Below, in pieces: positions 34,850-43,102 of a stretch of DNA of 64,000 nucleotides. Numbering within the stretch: position 1 is the stretch's first letter; each line of letters starts with the position of its first letter. The position numbers and the translations under genes are program-made. This DNA comes from DASRDB01 sp035652815. Lineage in GTDB: Bacteria; Chloroflexota; Ktedonobacteria; Ktedonobacterales; Ktedonobacteraceae. The stretch spans positions 496,001 through 560,000 of the forward strand of contig DASRDB010000019.1 in assembly GCA_035652815.1 (NCBI GenBank), written 5' to 3'. The notes under the pieces are model-generated. The model saw only the letters and a list, made by a program, of their open reading frames with translations. It searched no databases and was not told the DNA's origin.

Positions 34850-35052
34850 GCAGCAAATGAACCGGTGCAGTCTCTTTTCCGTACCTCTAGTACTATTGGG
34901 CTGTCTGTGAAAATGACAGGAATAGTTCGTCATACTGGATGAAACCCTTCTGGGTGCAGGTAAGAGGAAATTTCTGCACAAAACGCGAGTGAAAGCGTTT
35001 TTTATCAGTACAGTGAGGATATTCGGGGTAGAGAAGAAAGGGGAAGGAACCC

Positions 35053-36663
35053 ATTACGCACGAAGCGCCACACTCCAATACACCATCGACCATTGCAATT
35101 TCTACCGATGAGCCTGAGCTGGCGGCTGAGCAGATACCACTTGAAGACGAAGAGGCTCTGGATGACGCCGAGGAAACTTCTTCCGCGAAAGTTGGCTTTG
35201 GTTTTTTTCGCTTTCGCTTTAGCCTCGCAAATTTCCGCCTGAGCCGTGGCTTTACCCTGCGCCGCTTCAGCATCGCCGAGGCTGCGCTTTTGCTCATGGC
35301 TGCCTATATTGCCTCTCGGGGCCTGGGTGTTGTCCGTCAGAGCATCTTTAATGCCATCTTTGGCCTGGGACCCGAGGCCAATGCCTACTATGCCGCTTTC
35401 CGCCTGCCGGACGCACTCTTCAACCTGATTGCCGGTGGCGCGCTCAGTCATGCCTTCATACCCGTCTTTGTCTCCTATGACAAGGATCATGGCCGCGCCC
35501 AGGCCTGGCGCTTGACCAGCCTGATCTTCAATATATTGCTTGTGTGTTTGACGCTCGTGCTACTTGTGGGCGAACTGTTTACGCCCCAGTTCGTCAGCCA
35601 TATCCTTGTTCCAGGCTATTCACCGTCACAACAGGCTCTGACCACTTCCCTGACGCGCATCATGCTGGTGCAGCCGCTCATTCTTGGGCTTGGCACAATC
35701 GCAACCGCCGTCTTGAGCAGCAAGCGCCAGTTTCTGCTCCCTGCGCTCTCGATTGCCGTCTACAACGTCGGTCTCATCGCTGGCCTGCTGATGACGCTGG
35801 TCATTCCCGGCCTCGGCATCTACGGCCCTACCTATGGCGTGTTGCTGGCGGCTGTTTGCCAGGTTGCAGTACAGGTGCCGGGTCTGGTGAAGCATGGGCT
35901 GCGTTACTATTTTGCCTGGAACCTGCGCGATCCTGGCCTGATTCAGGTCATGCGCCTGCTTGGGCCAAACGCGGCTGTTGTCGCCCTCGGCTCTGCTGCT
36001 TTGATTGTCGATACGTTCTATACCTCCTATCTGCCGGACAAAGCCAGCCTTGCCGCCCAGCACAACGCTTACATGCTCTTTTACCTGCCCGTCGCCCTGC
36101 TGGCCCAGGCGGTATCGCAAGCTGTCCTGCCTCAATTATCTGCGCTGGCTGCGCGTGGCACCTATTCCCACCTGCGCCGCCTCGCCTTGAAGGTGATTGG
36201 GGCATCTATACTCCTTGCTGTGCCTATCGCGGTCGCGCTCTGCTTCTTAGGGAAACCCCTGATACGTATTCTCTTTCAACATGGCGCTTTTACCCATCAC
36301 TCAAGTACCTTGACGACCCTTGCCCTCATCGGCTATGCAGTTGGCCTACCCGGAGTGATAGCCGGTGAATTAATAGCACGTGCCTTCTATTCGCTCAAAG
36401 ATGCTGTCACGCCGCTTTTCACAAACATCTTCGCCTTCGTCTCACGCATAGGCTTGATTATCGGGTTGCTCGTCATTTGTACCGGTCAGAACGTCATTCT
36501 TGCCATTCCCCTTGCGGCAAGCGGCTCTGCGACAGCCGAGGCATTCCTACTTTGCCTGTTGTTATATTTCCGCCTGCGCAAAAAAGTCGCCCAGGAAAAA
36601 CAGGCGCGGCTTGAACAAATTAAAAAGGAGAACGCAGCAGAGGTTACGGCGGAGCCTGTGTAG
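35053..36663 (+). CDS. murJ: Lipid II flippase MurJ, apparent non-AUG start
   Basis: A polytopic MurJ/MviN protein with the MATE-like fold, moving lipid II across the membrane for peptidoglycan synthesis. Motifs include SRGLGVVRQSIFNAIFG in the first helix region and LPDALFNLIAGGALSHAFIP. About 14 membrane helices are seen. The first in-frame ATG (35290) would cut helix 1 in half. An open, protein-like extension (acidic, then Arg/Phe-rich, then helix 1) runs back to a TAG at 35029. An ATT at 35053, behind AAGGGGAAGGA, is the best-placed start; CTG 35119 is possible. Ends with a charged tail. Length then about 536 residues. Confidence 0.85.
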   Translation: MTHEAPHSNTPSTIAISTDEPELAAEQIPLEDEEALDDAEETSSAKVGFGFFRFRFSLANFRLSRGFTLRRFSIAEAALLLMAAYIASRGLGVVRQSIFNAIFGLGPEANAYYAAFRLPDALFNLIAGGALSHAFIPVFVSYDKDHGRAQAWRLTSLIFNILLVCLTLVLLVGELFTPQFVSHILVPGYSPSQQALTTSLTRIMLVQPLILGLGTIATAVLSSKRQFLLPALSIAVYNVGLIAGLLMTLVIPGLGIYGPTYGVLLAAVCQVAVQVPGLVKHGLRYYFAWNLRDPGLIQVMRLLGPNAAVVALGSAALIVDTFYTSYLPDKASLAAQHNAYMLFYLPVALLAQAVSQAVLPQLSALAARGTYSHLRRLALKVIGASILLAVPIAVALCFLGKPLIRILFQHGAFTHHSSTLTTLALIGYAVGLPGVIAGELIARAFYSLKDAVTPLFTNIFAFVSRIGLIIGLLVICTGQNVILAIPLAASGSATAEAFLLCLLLYFRLRKKVAQEKQARLEQIKKENAAEVTAEPV

Positions 36664-36709
36664 GCTGTATTATGAGAACGTCTAAGTAAGGGCATGGAAG
36701 TGAGGACAC

Positions 36710-36782
36710 GGAAGCCACCCGCATGGGGATGGCTCTACAATACGAAGCTACTTGTAGAGCCATCCCCATGCGGGTGGCTTCC
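36710..36782. repeat. 31-bp-arm inverted repeat
   Basis: Perfect 31-base arms (36710-36740 and 36752-36782) containing CCACCCGCATGGGGATGG and its complement, with an 11-base loop. It is of neither of the two shared families. It lies between the ends of convergent murJ and the radical SAM gene and may act as a terminator for both. Confidence 0.9.
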
Positions 36783-36853
36783 CGGGTCTCTGCTCGCCGG
36801 GTGACTTCCGGTCTGGTATTTGCGGATTGCTTCGGTCTCTTAATATTGCCCCT

Positions 36854-37864
36854 TTAATAACTCCAATTCACTCCGCATTGCGAGCAGTGCCGCGCCGGGT
36901 GGTCGCTTTCAAAAGCCTGTCGGAATTGTTCGTAGCGTTCGCCATGCCAGATCTCCTCGATGGGCTGCTCGAAGATGTTGCCCAGCACGCGCTCTTCCTG
37001 GTATTCACGCCGACTGCGATAGCCGAACGGGGCGAAACAGCACGATAGCACGTTGCCGCTCGACGTGATATAGGTCAGTGTGTAGGGGCGGCGGCAACCA
37101 GACCAGGGGCGGGAACCAAAGTCGCGTAGCAGGCTTTCAATAGGAGTCGCCGAGCCAGCCGCGTTGAAGGTGATGCCAAGTTGCTTGCACAGTGCCTCGC
37201 TTTGCTGCACAATCTCCAGTTCCTCTGCACTGGCTCTCCGAAACAAAGCCTGCTTTGAATGAGCCAATCCCTCTTCAAAATACACCAGCCGTTGTAGATA
37301 GACCTCGCGTATGCCATTCTCATAGGCCAGTTCGATCAACTTTGGCAGTTCGTGCAGGTTCTCGCGCATGGCTGTAAACCAGAGTGAGACGCGAGGATTG
37401 CTGGCATTCTGCACCTGTTGCAGACGCACAAAGGTGCGTACATTGCGCCAGATTTTCTCAAAGGCGTCCACTCCTCGTACATGGGCGTACATCTCGCGTG
37501 TAGCTCCATCCATTGAGAGCCGGTACTCATCCAGGCCCGCGTCGATCAATTCCTGGCCGCGCTTTTCCGTCAGCGCGATGCCGTTCGAGTTGAACAGGAC
37601 ATAGGTGCCGCGTTCTTTCAGATAGCGCACCATACGAGGCAGGTCTTTATTCAACAACGGCTCGCCCAGCCCATGCAGCACGACGCGCTCCAGCACCGGA
37701 AATTGATCGACGATGTAGCGAAATTCGTCAAACGTCAAATCGCGGTCTTCCTCGCGGGTCAGCAGCGTGCGTGGGCACTGCTGGCAGAATTCATTGCAAC
37801 GGCTGGTCGGCTCGATATAGATCGAACGTGGCAGTGTATCGACTTTCGTTGTGGCGCTAATCAT
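36854..37864 (-). CDS. Radical SAM / SPASM-like protein
   Basis: A 336-residue radical SAM enzyme. The 4Fe-4S motif CNEFCQQC has C23, C27 and C30; GLGEPLLN follows. A C-terminal cysteine-rich segment (GCRRPYTL, VLSCCFAPFGY, ARHCSQCGVNW) looks like a SPASM/twitch auxiliary cluster domain. Such enzymes modify peptides, sugars or other small molecules; the Cys-rich tail favours a dehydrogenase or thioether role. It overlaps the DUF2064 gene by 8 bases, the third of three coupled genes. Substrate unknown. Confidence 0.88.
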   Translation of the reverse strand: MISATTKVDTLPRSIYIEPTSRCNEFCQQCPRTLLTREEDRDLTFDEFRYIVDQFPVLERVVLHGLGEPLLNKDLPRMVRYLKERGTYVLFNSNGIALTEKRGQELIDAGLDEYRLSMDGATREMYAHVRGVDAFEKIWRNVRTFVRLQQVQNASNPRVSLWFTAMRENLHELPKLIELAYENGIREVYLQRLVYFEEGLAHSKQALFRRASAEELEIVQQSEALCKQLGITFNAAGSATPIESLLRDFGSRPWSGCRRPYTLTYITSSGNVLSCCFAPFGYRSRREYQEERVLGNIFEQPIEEIWHGERYEQFRQAFESDHPARHCSQCGVNWSY

Positions 37865-38537
37865 GAAGGCTCCTTATCGTAGCAAGATGAGCGGCTGTGG
37901 CAGGCGAGAGCGAAGCATCTTGCTCCAGCAACTCCGCCAGCCGCGCTAAATCTGCGCTTTCATCAACATCAAAAAGCGATTCCAGTAGCTTTATCGTTAA
38001 CCCCTGCTCAGTCGCTCGTTGTATCGTCTGTTCCAGCACCTCGCTGGTACTCATGGGAATGCCTGTAAAAACATCATGTGGCTCGCGCATAGCGATCAGG
38101 TAATAGCCCCCGTCCTCGGCTGGCCCTAATACAACATCAGCCATATTGAGAGCATATTCCGCTTGACAGATAATCTCCCGGCTGATCTGCGGTGAGTCTG
38201 AGCCGATCAGGACAGTACGCTTGAAGCCATGCTGGTATGTCCAGCGAAAGGCATGCAGTAGCCGCGCTCCCAGGTCTGGCCCGTGTTGCGGAAAACAGGA
38301 CATATACGGAGCAAGAGAAGGCACGATGGTCGCAAGAAATGTCCGGAAGTCCACTTCGGCAGGCGTATAGGCCCAATGCAACAGGTAGCTTTGCCTCACG
38401 AAGCGATTCGCCAGGTCGATCAGGAACGCCCGGTACAAGGCTGCTGCTTCGCAATCTCCGATAGTCTGAGCAAGTCTCGTCTTGGTCTTTCCAGGCTCAG
38501 GATAGCGTGCCATTACTACCAGGGCGGTCTCAGGCAT
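37857..38537 (-). CDS. DUF2064 / TIGR04282 family nucleotidyl- or glycosyltransferase-like protein
   Basis: A 226-residue protein with an N-terminal MARYPEPGKTKTRLA, matching the GT-A-like DUF2064 group (TIGR04282), related to sugar-nucleotidyltransferases, with LIGSDSPQI and GPAEDGGYYLI further on. Family members are found next to GT2 genes and, in some genomes, radical SAM genes in arsenosugar-like pathways. It overlaps both its neighbours, so the three genes are translationally coupled. The reaction is inferred only. Confidence 0.85.
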   Translation of the reverse strand: MPETALVVMARYPEPGKTKTRLAQTIGDCEAAALYRAFLIDLANRFVRQSYLLHWAYTPAEVDFRTFLATIVPSLAPYMSCFPQHGPDLGARLLHAFRWTYQHGFKRTVLIGSDSPQISREIICQAEYALNMADVVLGPAEDGGYYLIAMREPHDVFTGIPMSTSEVLEQTIQRATEQGLTIKLLESLFDVDESADLARLAELLEQDASLSPATAAHLATIRSLHD

Positions 38538-39240
38538 GTGCGTCTCCTATCCAGGCATAGCGCAGCGTGGTTCGCAGCATATAATAGGCGGCTTTCACGC
38601 TTCCGACCACCGTTCCTGCCACTTTCGATCTCCCCGCACTGCGTCTGCGGTAGTGAATCGGCAGTTCGAAGATGCGGTATCCCCGGCGTGCCATCTTCAC
38701 CAGCATCTCCACTGGCCAGCCAAAGGTCATCTCTCGCATCTGCAACTCGCGCAGCGTGCTACATCGAATGACGCGGAACGAACCAATATCGTGTACCTTT
38801 GCCCGGTAAAAGAGGCGAATAAGGCTACTGACCAGCCAGTTCCCCAGCCGCGCCTGTGGGGGTATTGCCCCCCGTTCTGCCCGCTTGCTGACCCGCGAGC
38901 CGATGCTCATATCTGCCTGTCCCTCGCACACCGGAGCCAGCATCATTGGAATATCAGCGGGGTCATCGCTTCCATCGCCATCCAGAAAGATAACAATCTC
39001 CGCTCCTAGCTCGCAGGCCGTCTGAAAGCCTTTGAGGCAGGCCCGGCCATATCCTCGTGCTGGCTCACTAGCGACAATTGCTCCTGCTGCACGCGCCACC
39101 TCGGCTGTCCTATCAGTGCTGCCATTATCGGCAACAATGACCCAATCGGCGATGCCAGGGGGAATCTCACCCAGCAATTTGCGTAGTGCCCCCTCTTCAT
39201 TCAAGGCGGGAATGACAATCGCAACCTTTTCGGCTGGCAT
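38530..39240 (-). CDS. Glycosyltransferase family 2 (DPM1/GtrB-like)
   Basis: About 236 residues: VAIVIPALNEEGALRKLL at the start, then DGDGSDDPAD (87-96), the metal/nucleotide-sugar site of GT2 enzymes, and RRRSAGRSKVAG near the end as in polyprenol-phosphate transferases. It has no membrane segments, so it is soluble or peripheral. It is the first gene of the three-gene operon. ATG 39240 follows AGGAG at about 11 bases; a GTG four codons earlier is possible. Confidence 0.88.
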   Translation of the reverse strand: MPAEKVAIVIPALNEEGALRKLLGEIPPGIADWVIVADNGSTDRTAEVARAAGAIVASEPARGYGRACLKGFQTACELGAEIVIFLDGDGSDDPADIPMMLAPVCEGQADMSIGSRVSKRAERGAIPPQARLGNWLVSSLIRLFYRAKVHDIGSFRVIRCSTLRELQMREMTFGWPVEMLVKMARRGYRIFELPIHYRRRSAGRSKVAGTVVGSVKAAYYMLRTTLRYAWIGDAHA

Positions 39241-39316
39241 AACAAGCTTCACTCCTGTCTATGGAAAAATATTGCAAGCCCATTTGACATACAGAAAGCA
39301 CGTTTTTACATCGATA

Positions 39317-39382
39317 TATTTACAGACAGAGACAGGCCGGTCAGAATGGCCATTCTGACCGGCCTGTCTCTGTCTGTAAATA
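39317..39382. repeat. 66-bp perfect palindrome with no loop
   Basis: Every base from 39317 to 39382 pairs about the centre GGCC (39348-39351): 33 pairs, no mismatch and no loop. The half contains ACAGACAGAGACAGGCCGG. It abuts the stop of the alpha/beta hydrolase gene (39384). It could be a terminator for that gene; its sequence is not shared with other palindromes seen here. Confidence 0.95.
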
Positions 39383-39383
39383 C

Positions 39384-40163
39384 CTACCTTGCATTCTTCA
39401 AAAGAAAATCCATCACCGCCGCTGTATATTCCTGCTCACAGCGCAGGTGCGCGGCATGTCCGGCATCAAAGAGCAGCAGTTCGGCATGAGGAAGCAGGCT
39501 GGCAATCGTTCTTGCATAGTCTGCTGGTACTATCCGGTCTTTTTTGCCATGCATAATCAGCGCGGGACAGAGAATGGCTGAGAGTTCTTCATCGGTAATC
39601 AGCACACCGCCAGCCTCTACCAGCGCCTCCTGTCCCTCGACATACATGCGAGGCAAGCTGCGCCAGTATGGCTCGCCATGCAGTTCCGCGAGTTCGCGCT
39701 GCCATTCCTCGTCGAGTGGCCTTTCAAGCAGCCAGTGCCGGATGCCTGCCACGTTTTCTGGGGTGATACGATGTTGCGCGCCCATCACAGCCAGCGCCTT
39801 CACTCGCTCAGGGTATAGCGCAGCCAACAGTAATCCCACAATTCCACCATCACTGAAGCCCAGTACCAGCACCTGCTCGGTATGTAGCGCATCCAATAGA
39901 GCGACCAGGTCTGCCGCGTCGTCGCGATAAAAAGAGGTTTCGTAATGCGTTCTTTGGGTTGAACGACCATAGCCATGCAGGTGCGGCGCGAGGACGCGAA
40001 AGTGTTGTCGCAGCGAGGGCAGTTGCCCTTTAAAATCGCTTTCAGGCGTCCCGCCGAATCCATGAATAAGGAGAACTGGAGTGGGATAGAAGTCCTGATT
40101 CGTGAAATCCGGTTCCAAAATATCGTAATACATACGAGTGTGAGGTGTTGTTAGATAGGGCAT
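39384..40163 (-). CDS. Alpha/beta hydrolase
   Basis: A 259-residue alpha/beta hydrolase: oxyanion segment LLIHGFGGTP, nucleophile S104 in GFSDGGIVG, acid D209 in HGKKDRIVP and H236 in DAGHAAHL. The nucleophile-elbow pattern GxSxG is kept. It resembles soluble esterases/lactonases and peroxidase-like hydrolases; the substrate is unknown. It is alone on the minus strand, with a near-perfect palindrome immediately downstream and a CAGGAG before the ATG. Confidence 0.88.
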   Translation of the reverse strand: MPYLTTPHTRMYYDILEPDFTNQDFYPTPVLLIHGFGGTPESDFKGQLPSLRQHFRVLAPHLHGYGRSTQRTHYETSFYRDDAADLVALLDALHTEQVLVLGFSDGGIVGLLLAALYPERVKALAVMGAQHRITPENVAGIRHWLLERPLDEEWQRELAELHGEPYWRSLPRMYVEGQEALVEAGGVLITDEELSAILCPALIMHGKKDRIVPADYARTIASLLPHAELLLFDAGHAAHLRCEQEYTAAVMDFLLKNAR

Positions 40164-40343
40164 GTTTCTCCTGCCAGATTGATGTCAGATATCTCAACCA
40201 ATAGTTGAACATAGTATAACATAAAATCAGCCTTCAAACGCTTAATATGATTGAATTTCGTATAAAATGGCTGTTAACGCAGTGGATATCGTAGAAAAAC
40301 GGGGGAAAATAGAGAAAAACAGTAACATTACGCCAAATATTGC

Positions 40344-40372
40344 TTGACAGCCCATCTAAGGGTGACTATACT
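40344..40372 (+). promoter_or_regulatory. Sigma-70-type promoter of the amino-acid ABC operon
   Basis: TTGACA (40344-40349), 17-base spacer, TATACT (40367-40372), about 78 bases upstream of the ATPase start. This is the clearest consensus promoter in the window. The rest of the 40164-40450 gap is AT-rich and shows nothing else clear. Confidence 0.8.
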
Positions 40373-40450
40373 GTAGAGCAACACGCACAACTTTCTACGC
40401 TGGAAGCATGAAAGCCAGAACACATCTTACAACAGGTAAAGGAGTGGTTC

Positions 40451-41287
40451 ATGGACTCCGATCAGACTCTTTCAGATGGGGTCTCTGTCCCCATTACCAG
40501 TTCGGGCAGCCTGTCGCAAGCCGTCAATAATGTTGAAGACGAGGTTATCATCAGCGCTCGCAAGCTCAACAAATATTTTGGTGATAAGCACGTTCTCAAA
40601 GATGTTGATTTCGAGGTGCGCAAACGAGAGGTGGTGGCGCTGATTGGCCCCAGTGGTTCAGGCAAAAGCACGCTTATTCGCTGCCTGAACGCTCTTGAAA
40701 AGTATACCAGCGGCGAAATTTATATTCACGGGCAACGACTCGATCCCAATCTTTCGGTCAGGCAACTCAGCCACATTCGCCGCGAACTGGGTATGGTATT
40801 TCAAAACTTCAACCTGTTTCCTCACATGACCGTCCTGCAAAACATTATCGAAGCCCCAATGCTTGTTCGTAAGATGCCGAAAGACCAGGCCATTGCCATG
40901 GCGGAGAAATTGCTGGCGAAAGTTGGACTCTCCGAAAAGCGCGATGTCTATCCCAACAAGCTTTCAGGTGGGCAAAAGCAGCGTGTCGCTATCGCACGCG
41001 CTCTTGCCATGCAGCCCCGTGCCTTGCTTTTCGATGAGCCAACTTCGGCGCTTGATCCTGAACTGGTAGGCGAGGTACTCAAAGTCATGCGCGACCTCGC
41101 TTACGAGGGGAGTACGATGGTAGTAGTGACACATGAAATGCAGTTTGCGCGCGATGTTTCAGACCGGGTGGTTTTCATCTCCGATGGCAGGATCATCGAA
41201 GAGGGTGATCCTGCGGAGTTGTTTAAAAATCCTAAAAACGAGCGCACAAGGCTGTTCCTGGAGCGTGTGCTTTCTACCATGCCGTAG
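40451..41287 (+). CDS. Polar amino-acid ABC transporter ATPase (GlnQ type)
   Basis: A 278-residue ABC ATPase: Walker A GPSGSGKST (66-74), Q-loop FQNFNLFPHMTV, signature LSGGQKQR, Walker B RALLFDEP and THEMQFARDVSDR. The HMTVLQNI and EMQFARDV segments are those of GlnQ/HisP importers for polar amino acids. It has about 33 extra N-terminal residues. It is first in an operon with a binding protein and two permeases. Confidence 0.95.
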   Translation: MDSDQTLSDGVSVPITSSGSLSQAVNNVEDEVIISARKLNKYFGDKHVLKDVDFEVRKREVVALIGPSGSGKSTLIRCLNALEKYTSGEIYIHGQRLDPNLSVRQLSHIRRELGMVFQNFNLFPHMTVLQNIIEAPMLVRKMPKDQAIAMAEKLLAKVGLSEKRDVYPNKLSGGQKQRVAIARALAMQPRALLFDEPTSALDPELVGEVLKVMRDLAYEGSTMVVVTHEMQFARDVSDRVVFISDGRIIEEGDPAELFKNPKNERTRLFLERVLSTMP

Positions 41288-41338
41288 GTAGGCTCGATTG
41301 TATTTGCCAGGACAATTCACGGAAAGGCATGATGTGTT

Positions 41339-42271
41339 ATGATTCATGAAATCGGCAGACGCACGTTCTTAAAACGCGCAGGCCAGCTCGGTGGTCTGGT
41401 GGTTGCCGGGGGATCGCTTGAGTCCCTGCTGGCTGCCTGTGGCGGAAATGTGCAAACCAATCCCACACCCACTCCGGCCCCAGGACAAACGCCCATAGGT
41501 CATGCTGGACTCAAAGTTCCGGGTGTTATCCAATGGGGCGCTGACTTTGTCGATGGCGCTCCTTATGTATTTAAAGACCCCAAAAATCCCTCGAACCTGA
41601 TTGGATTTGAGGTGGATATCATGCAGGCTGTTGCCAATCTCATGGGCGTCACCCAGCGCCAGGTAGAGGTCTGCTACGGCCAACTTGACCAGGCGCTTGC
41701 CGCCAACCAGTTCGATTTCGTCTTTAACGGTTGGGAGATCACCGACGAGCGCAAAAAGACCCAGGAATTCTCCACTCCTTACTATCGCTACGGCCAACAG
41801 ATCGTTGTTCGTGCCGACGACCCTCGTTTTTCCCAGTATAATGCCAATAGCAACCTTAGTCTCAGCATCCTTGACGGTTTGACCGTTGGGACCGGCGATG
41901 GCTACAAAGCCGCCACCTATTTGCAGGCCGATCCCAAGATCACCACCAAACTCTATAATGGCAACCTGCCTTTCGACGATGTGAAGCAGAAAAAGCTGGA
42001 TGCGACCATGCTCGACTATCCCATCGTCGCCTACTACGTCCTGGGTGCAGGCCCCGGCGGCGTGCCAGACCCCGCACTAAAACCAATTGGCAAGCCGCTC
42101 TATCCCGACGTCTACGTTGCGGGCTTCAATAAGAGCAGCCCCAATACACCCATTCTGCTGCCCGAACTGAACGCCGCTCTGGACCGGCTCAAGAAAAACG
42201 GCACGCTCCACCAGATCTACGTGAAGTGGAAGATGTGGAACGACCAGCAGACGGCCATTGGCATCGTCTAA
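41339..42271 (+). CDS. Amino-acid binding lipoprotein with Tat-type signal
   Basis: A 310-residue SBP family 3 protein. The signal has a twin-arginine motif, RRTFLKRAG, a hydrophobic stretch and a lipobox LLAAC with C34, so it is probably exported by Tat and lipid-anchored. The mature part has the FEVDIMQAVANLMG and QLDQALAANQFDFVFNGWEITDERKK segments of GlnH-like receptors. It delivers amino acids to the permeases downstream. Confidence 0.93.
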   Translation: MIHEIGRRTFLKRAGQLGGLVVAGGSLESLLAACGGNVQTNPTPTPAPGQTPIGHAGLKVPGVIQWGADFVDGAPYVFKDPKNPSNLIGFEVDIMQAVANLMGVTQRQVEVCYGQLDQALAANQFDFVFNGWEITDERKKTQEFSTPYYRYGQQIVVRADDPRFSQYNANSNLSLSILDGLTVGTGDGYKAATYLQADPKITTKLYNGNLPFDDVKQKKLDATMLDYPIVAYYVLGAGPGGVPDPALKPIGKPLYPDVYVAGFNKSSPNTPILLPELNAALDRLKKNGTLHQIYVKWKMWNDQQTAIGIV

Positions 42272-42301
42272 TGCCAGGAACGCAACAATAAACATCTGAT
42301 C

Positions 42302-42376
42302 CTGTAGGGACGTGATTCATCGCGTCCTGCCTCTTGGGCCGATTCAGGCAGGACGCGATGAATCACGTCCCTACAG
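42302..42376. repeat. Long inverted repeat inside the ABC operon, GTAGGGRCG family
   Basis: Perfect 31-base arms (42302-42332 and 42346-42376), 13-base loop, with ACGTGATTCATCGCGTCC in the left arm. It shares the family core with 15958 and 28548. It lies between the binding-protein stop and the first permease, where it could attenuate transcription or protect the upstream mRNA. Confidence 0.92.
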
Positions 42377-42400
42377 AAAATCAAACAATCGTATGTGTAA

Positions 42401-43078
42401 ATGGAGTTCCAAATGAACCTGGCTATACAATTATTGCCGCAATTTCTGGATGGCGCGAAAAATACGCTTATTTATTGTGTTATTTCATTTCCGCTTGCCC
42501 TGCTTTTTGGTCTGATTCTGGCTCTGATGCGCAGTTCATCGATCTCCTGGTTTCGCGTCCCATCGAAAATATTTATTGAGGTGATGCGCGGCACGCCTAT
42601 CATCACCCAGATGTTTCTGGTCTACTATGGCATCGGAGCCGTTCTGGTCAACTACAATTTAGCGTACTTAGATGATGCGTGGCGCGCCGGTATTTCTGTG
42701 CTTGCTCTGAACTATGCCGCCTACGAAGCCGAAGTCTTTCGCGCCGGTTTCCTCTCGGTCGAACACGGACAGACCGAGGCGGCGCTCTCGCTCGGCATGA
42801 CACCTGCGCAGAACTTTTTTCGTATCGTGCTTCCTCAGGCCGTCCCGTTGATGATTCCCCCTTTCGTCAACGACTTTATTTACATGCTCAAGGACTCCGC
42901 CATTGTCAGCGTGATCTCGGGCACTGAACTTACCTCGGTCTTGCAGTTGTACACGTTCCGCTATAGCAGCCAGCGCCTGCCGCTCTACGCTCTCGCCATC
43001 ATCCTGTATCTGTTGATGAGCCTGCCAACCTCATACGTTGCCAGGTTTTTTGAGCGCCGCCTGCGTGCCGCCCTGTAG
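42401..43078 (+). CDS. Amino-acid ABC permease (HisM type) 1
   Basis: A 225-residue inner-membrane permease. The EAA-like loop GQTEAALSLGMTPAQNFFRIV, which contacts the ATPase, is present, with RGTPIITQMF before it. Several membrane helices on either side. It follows the internal palindrome and is 24 bases before the second permease. Confidence 0.93.
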   Translation: MEFQMNLAIQLLPQFLDGAKNTLIYCVISFPLALLFGLILALMRSSSISWFRVPSKIFIEVMRGTPIITQMFLVYYGIGAVLVNYNLAYLDDAWRAGISVLALNYAAYEAEVFRAGFLSVEHGQTEAALSLGMTPAQNFFRIVLPQAVPLMIPPFVNDFIYMLKDSAIVSVISGTELTSVLQLYTFRYSSQRLPLYALAIILYLLMSLPTSYVARFFERRLRAAL

Positions 43079-43102
43079 TAAGTGAGGAAGGAAAGAAAAG
43101 AG

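Noticed and set aside
35544..36368. 274-codon alternative frame inside murJ
   Set aside because: Cys/Arg/Pro-rich translation without motifs; the MurJ frame is clearly right.
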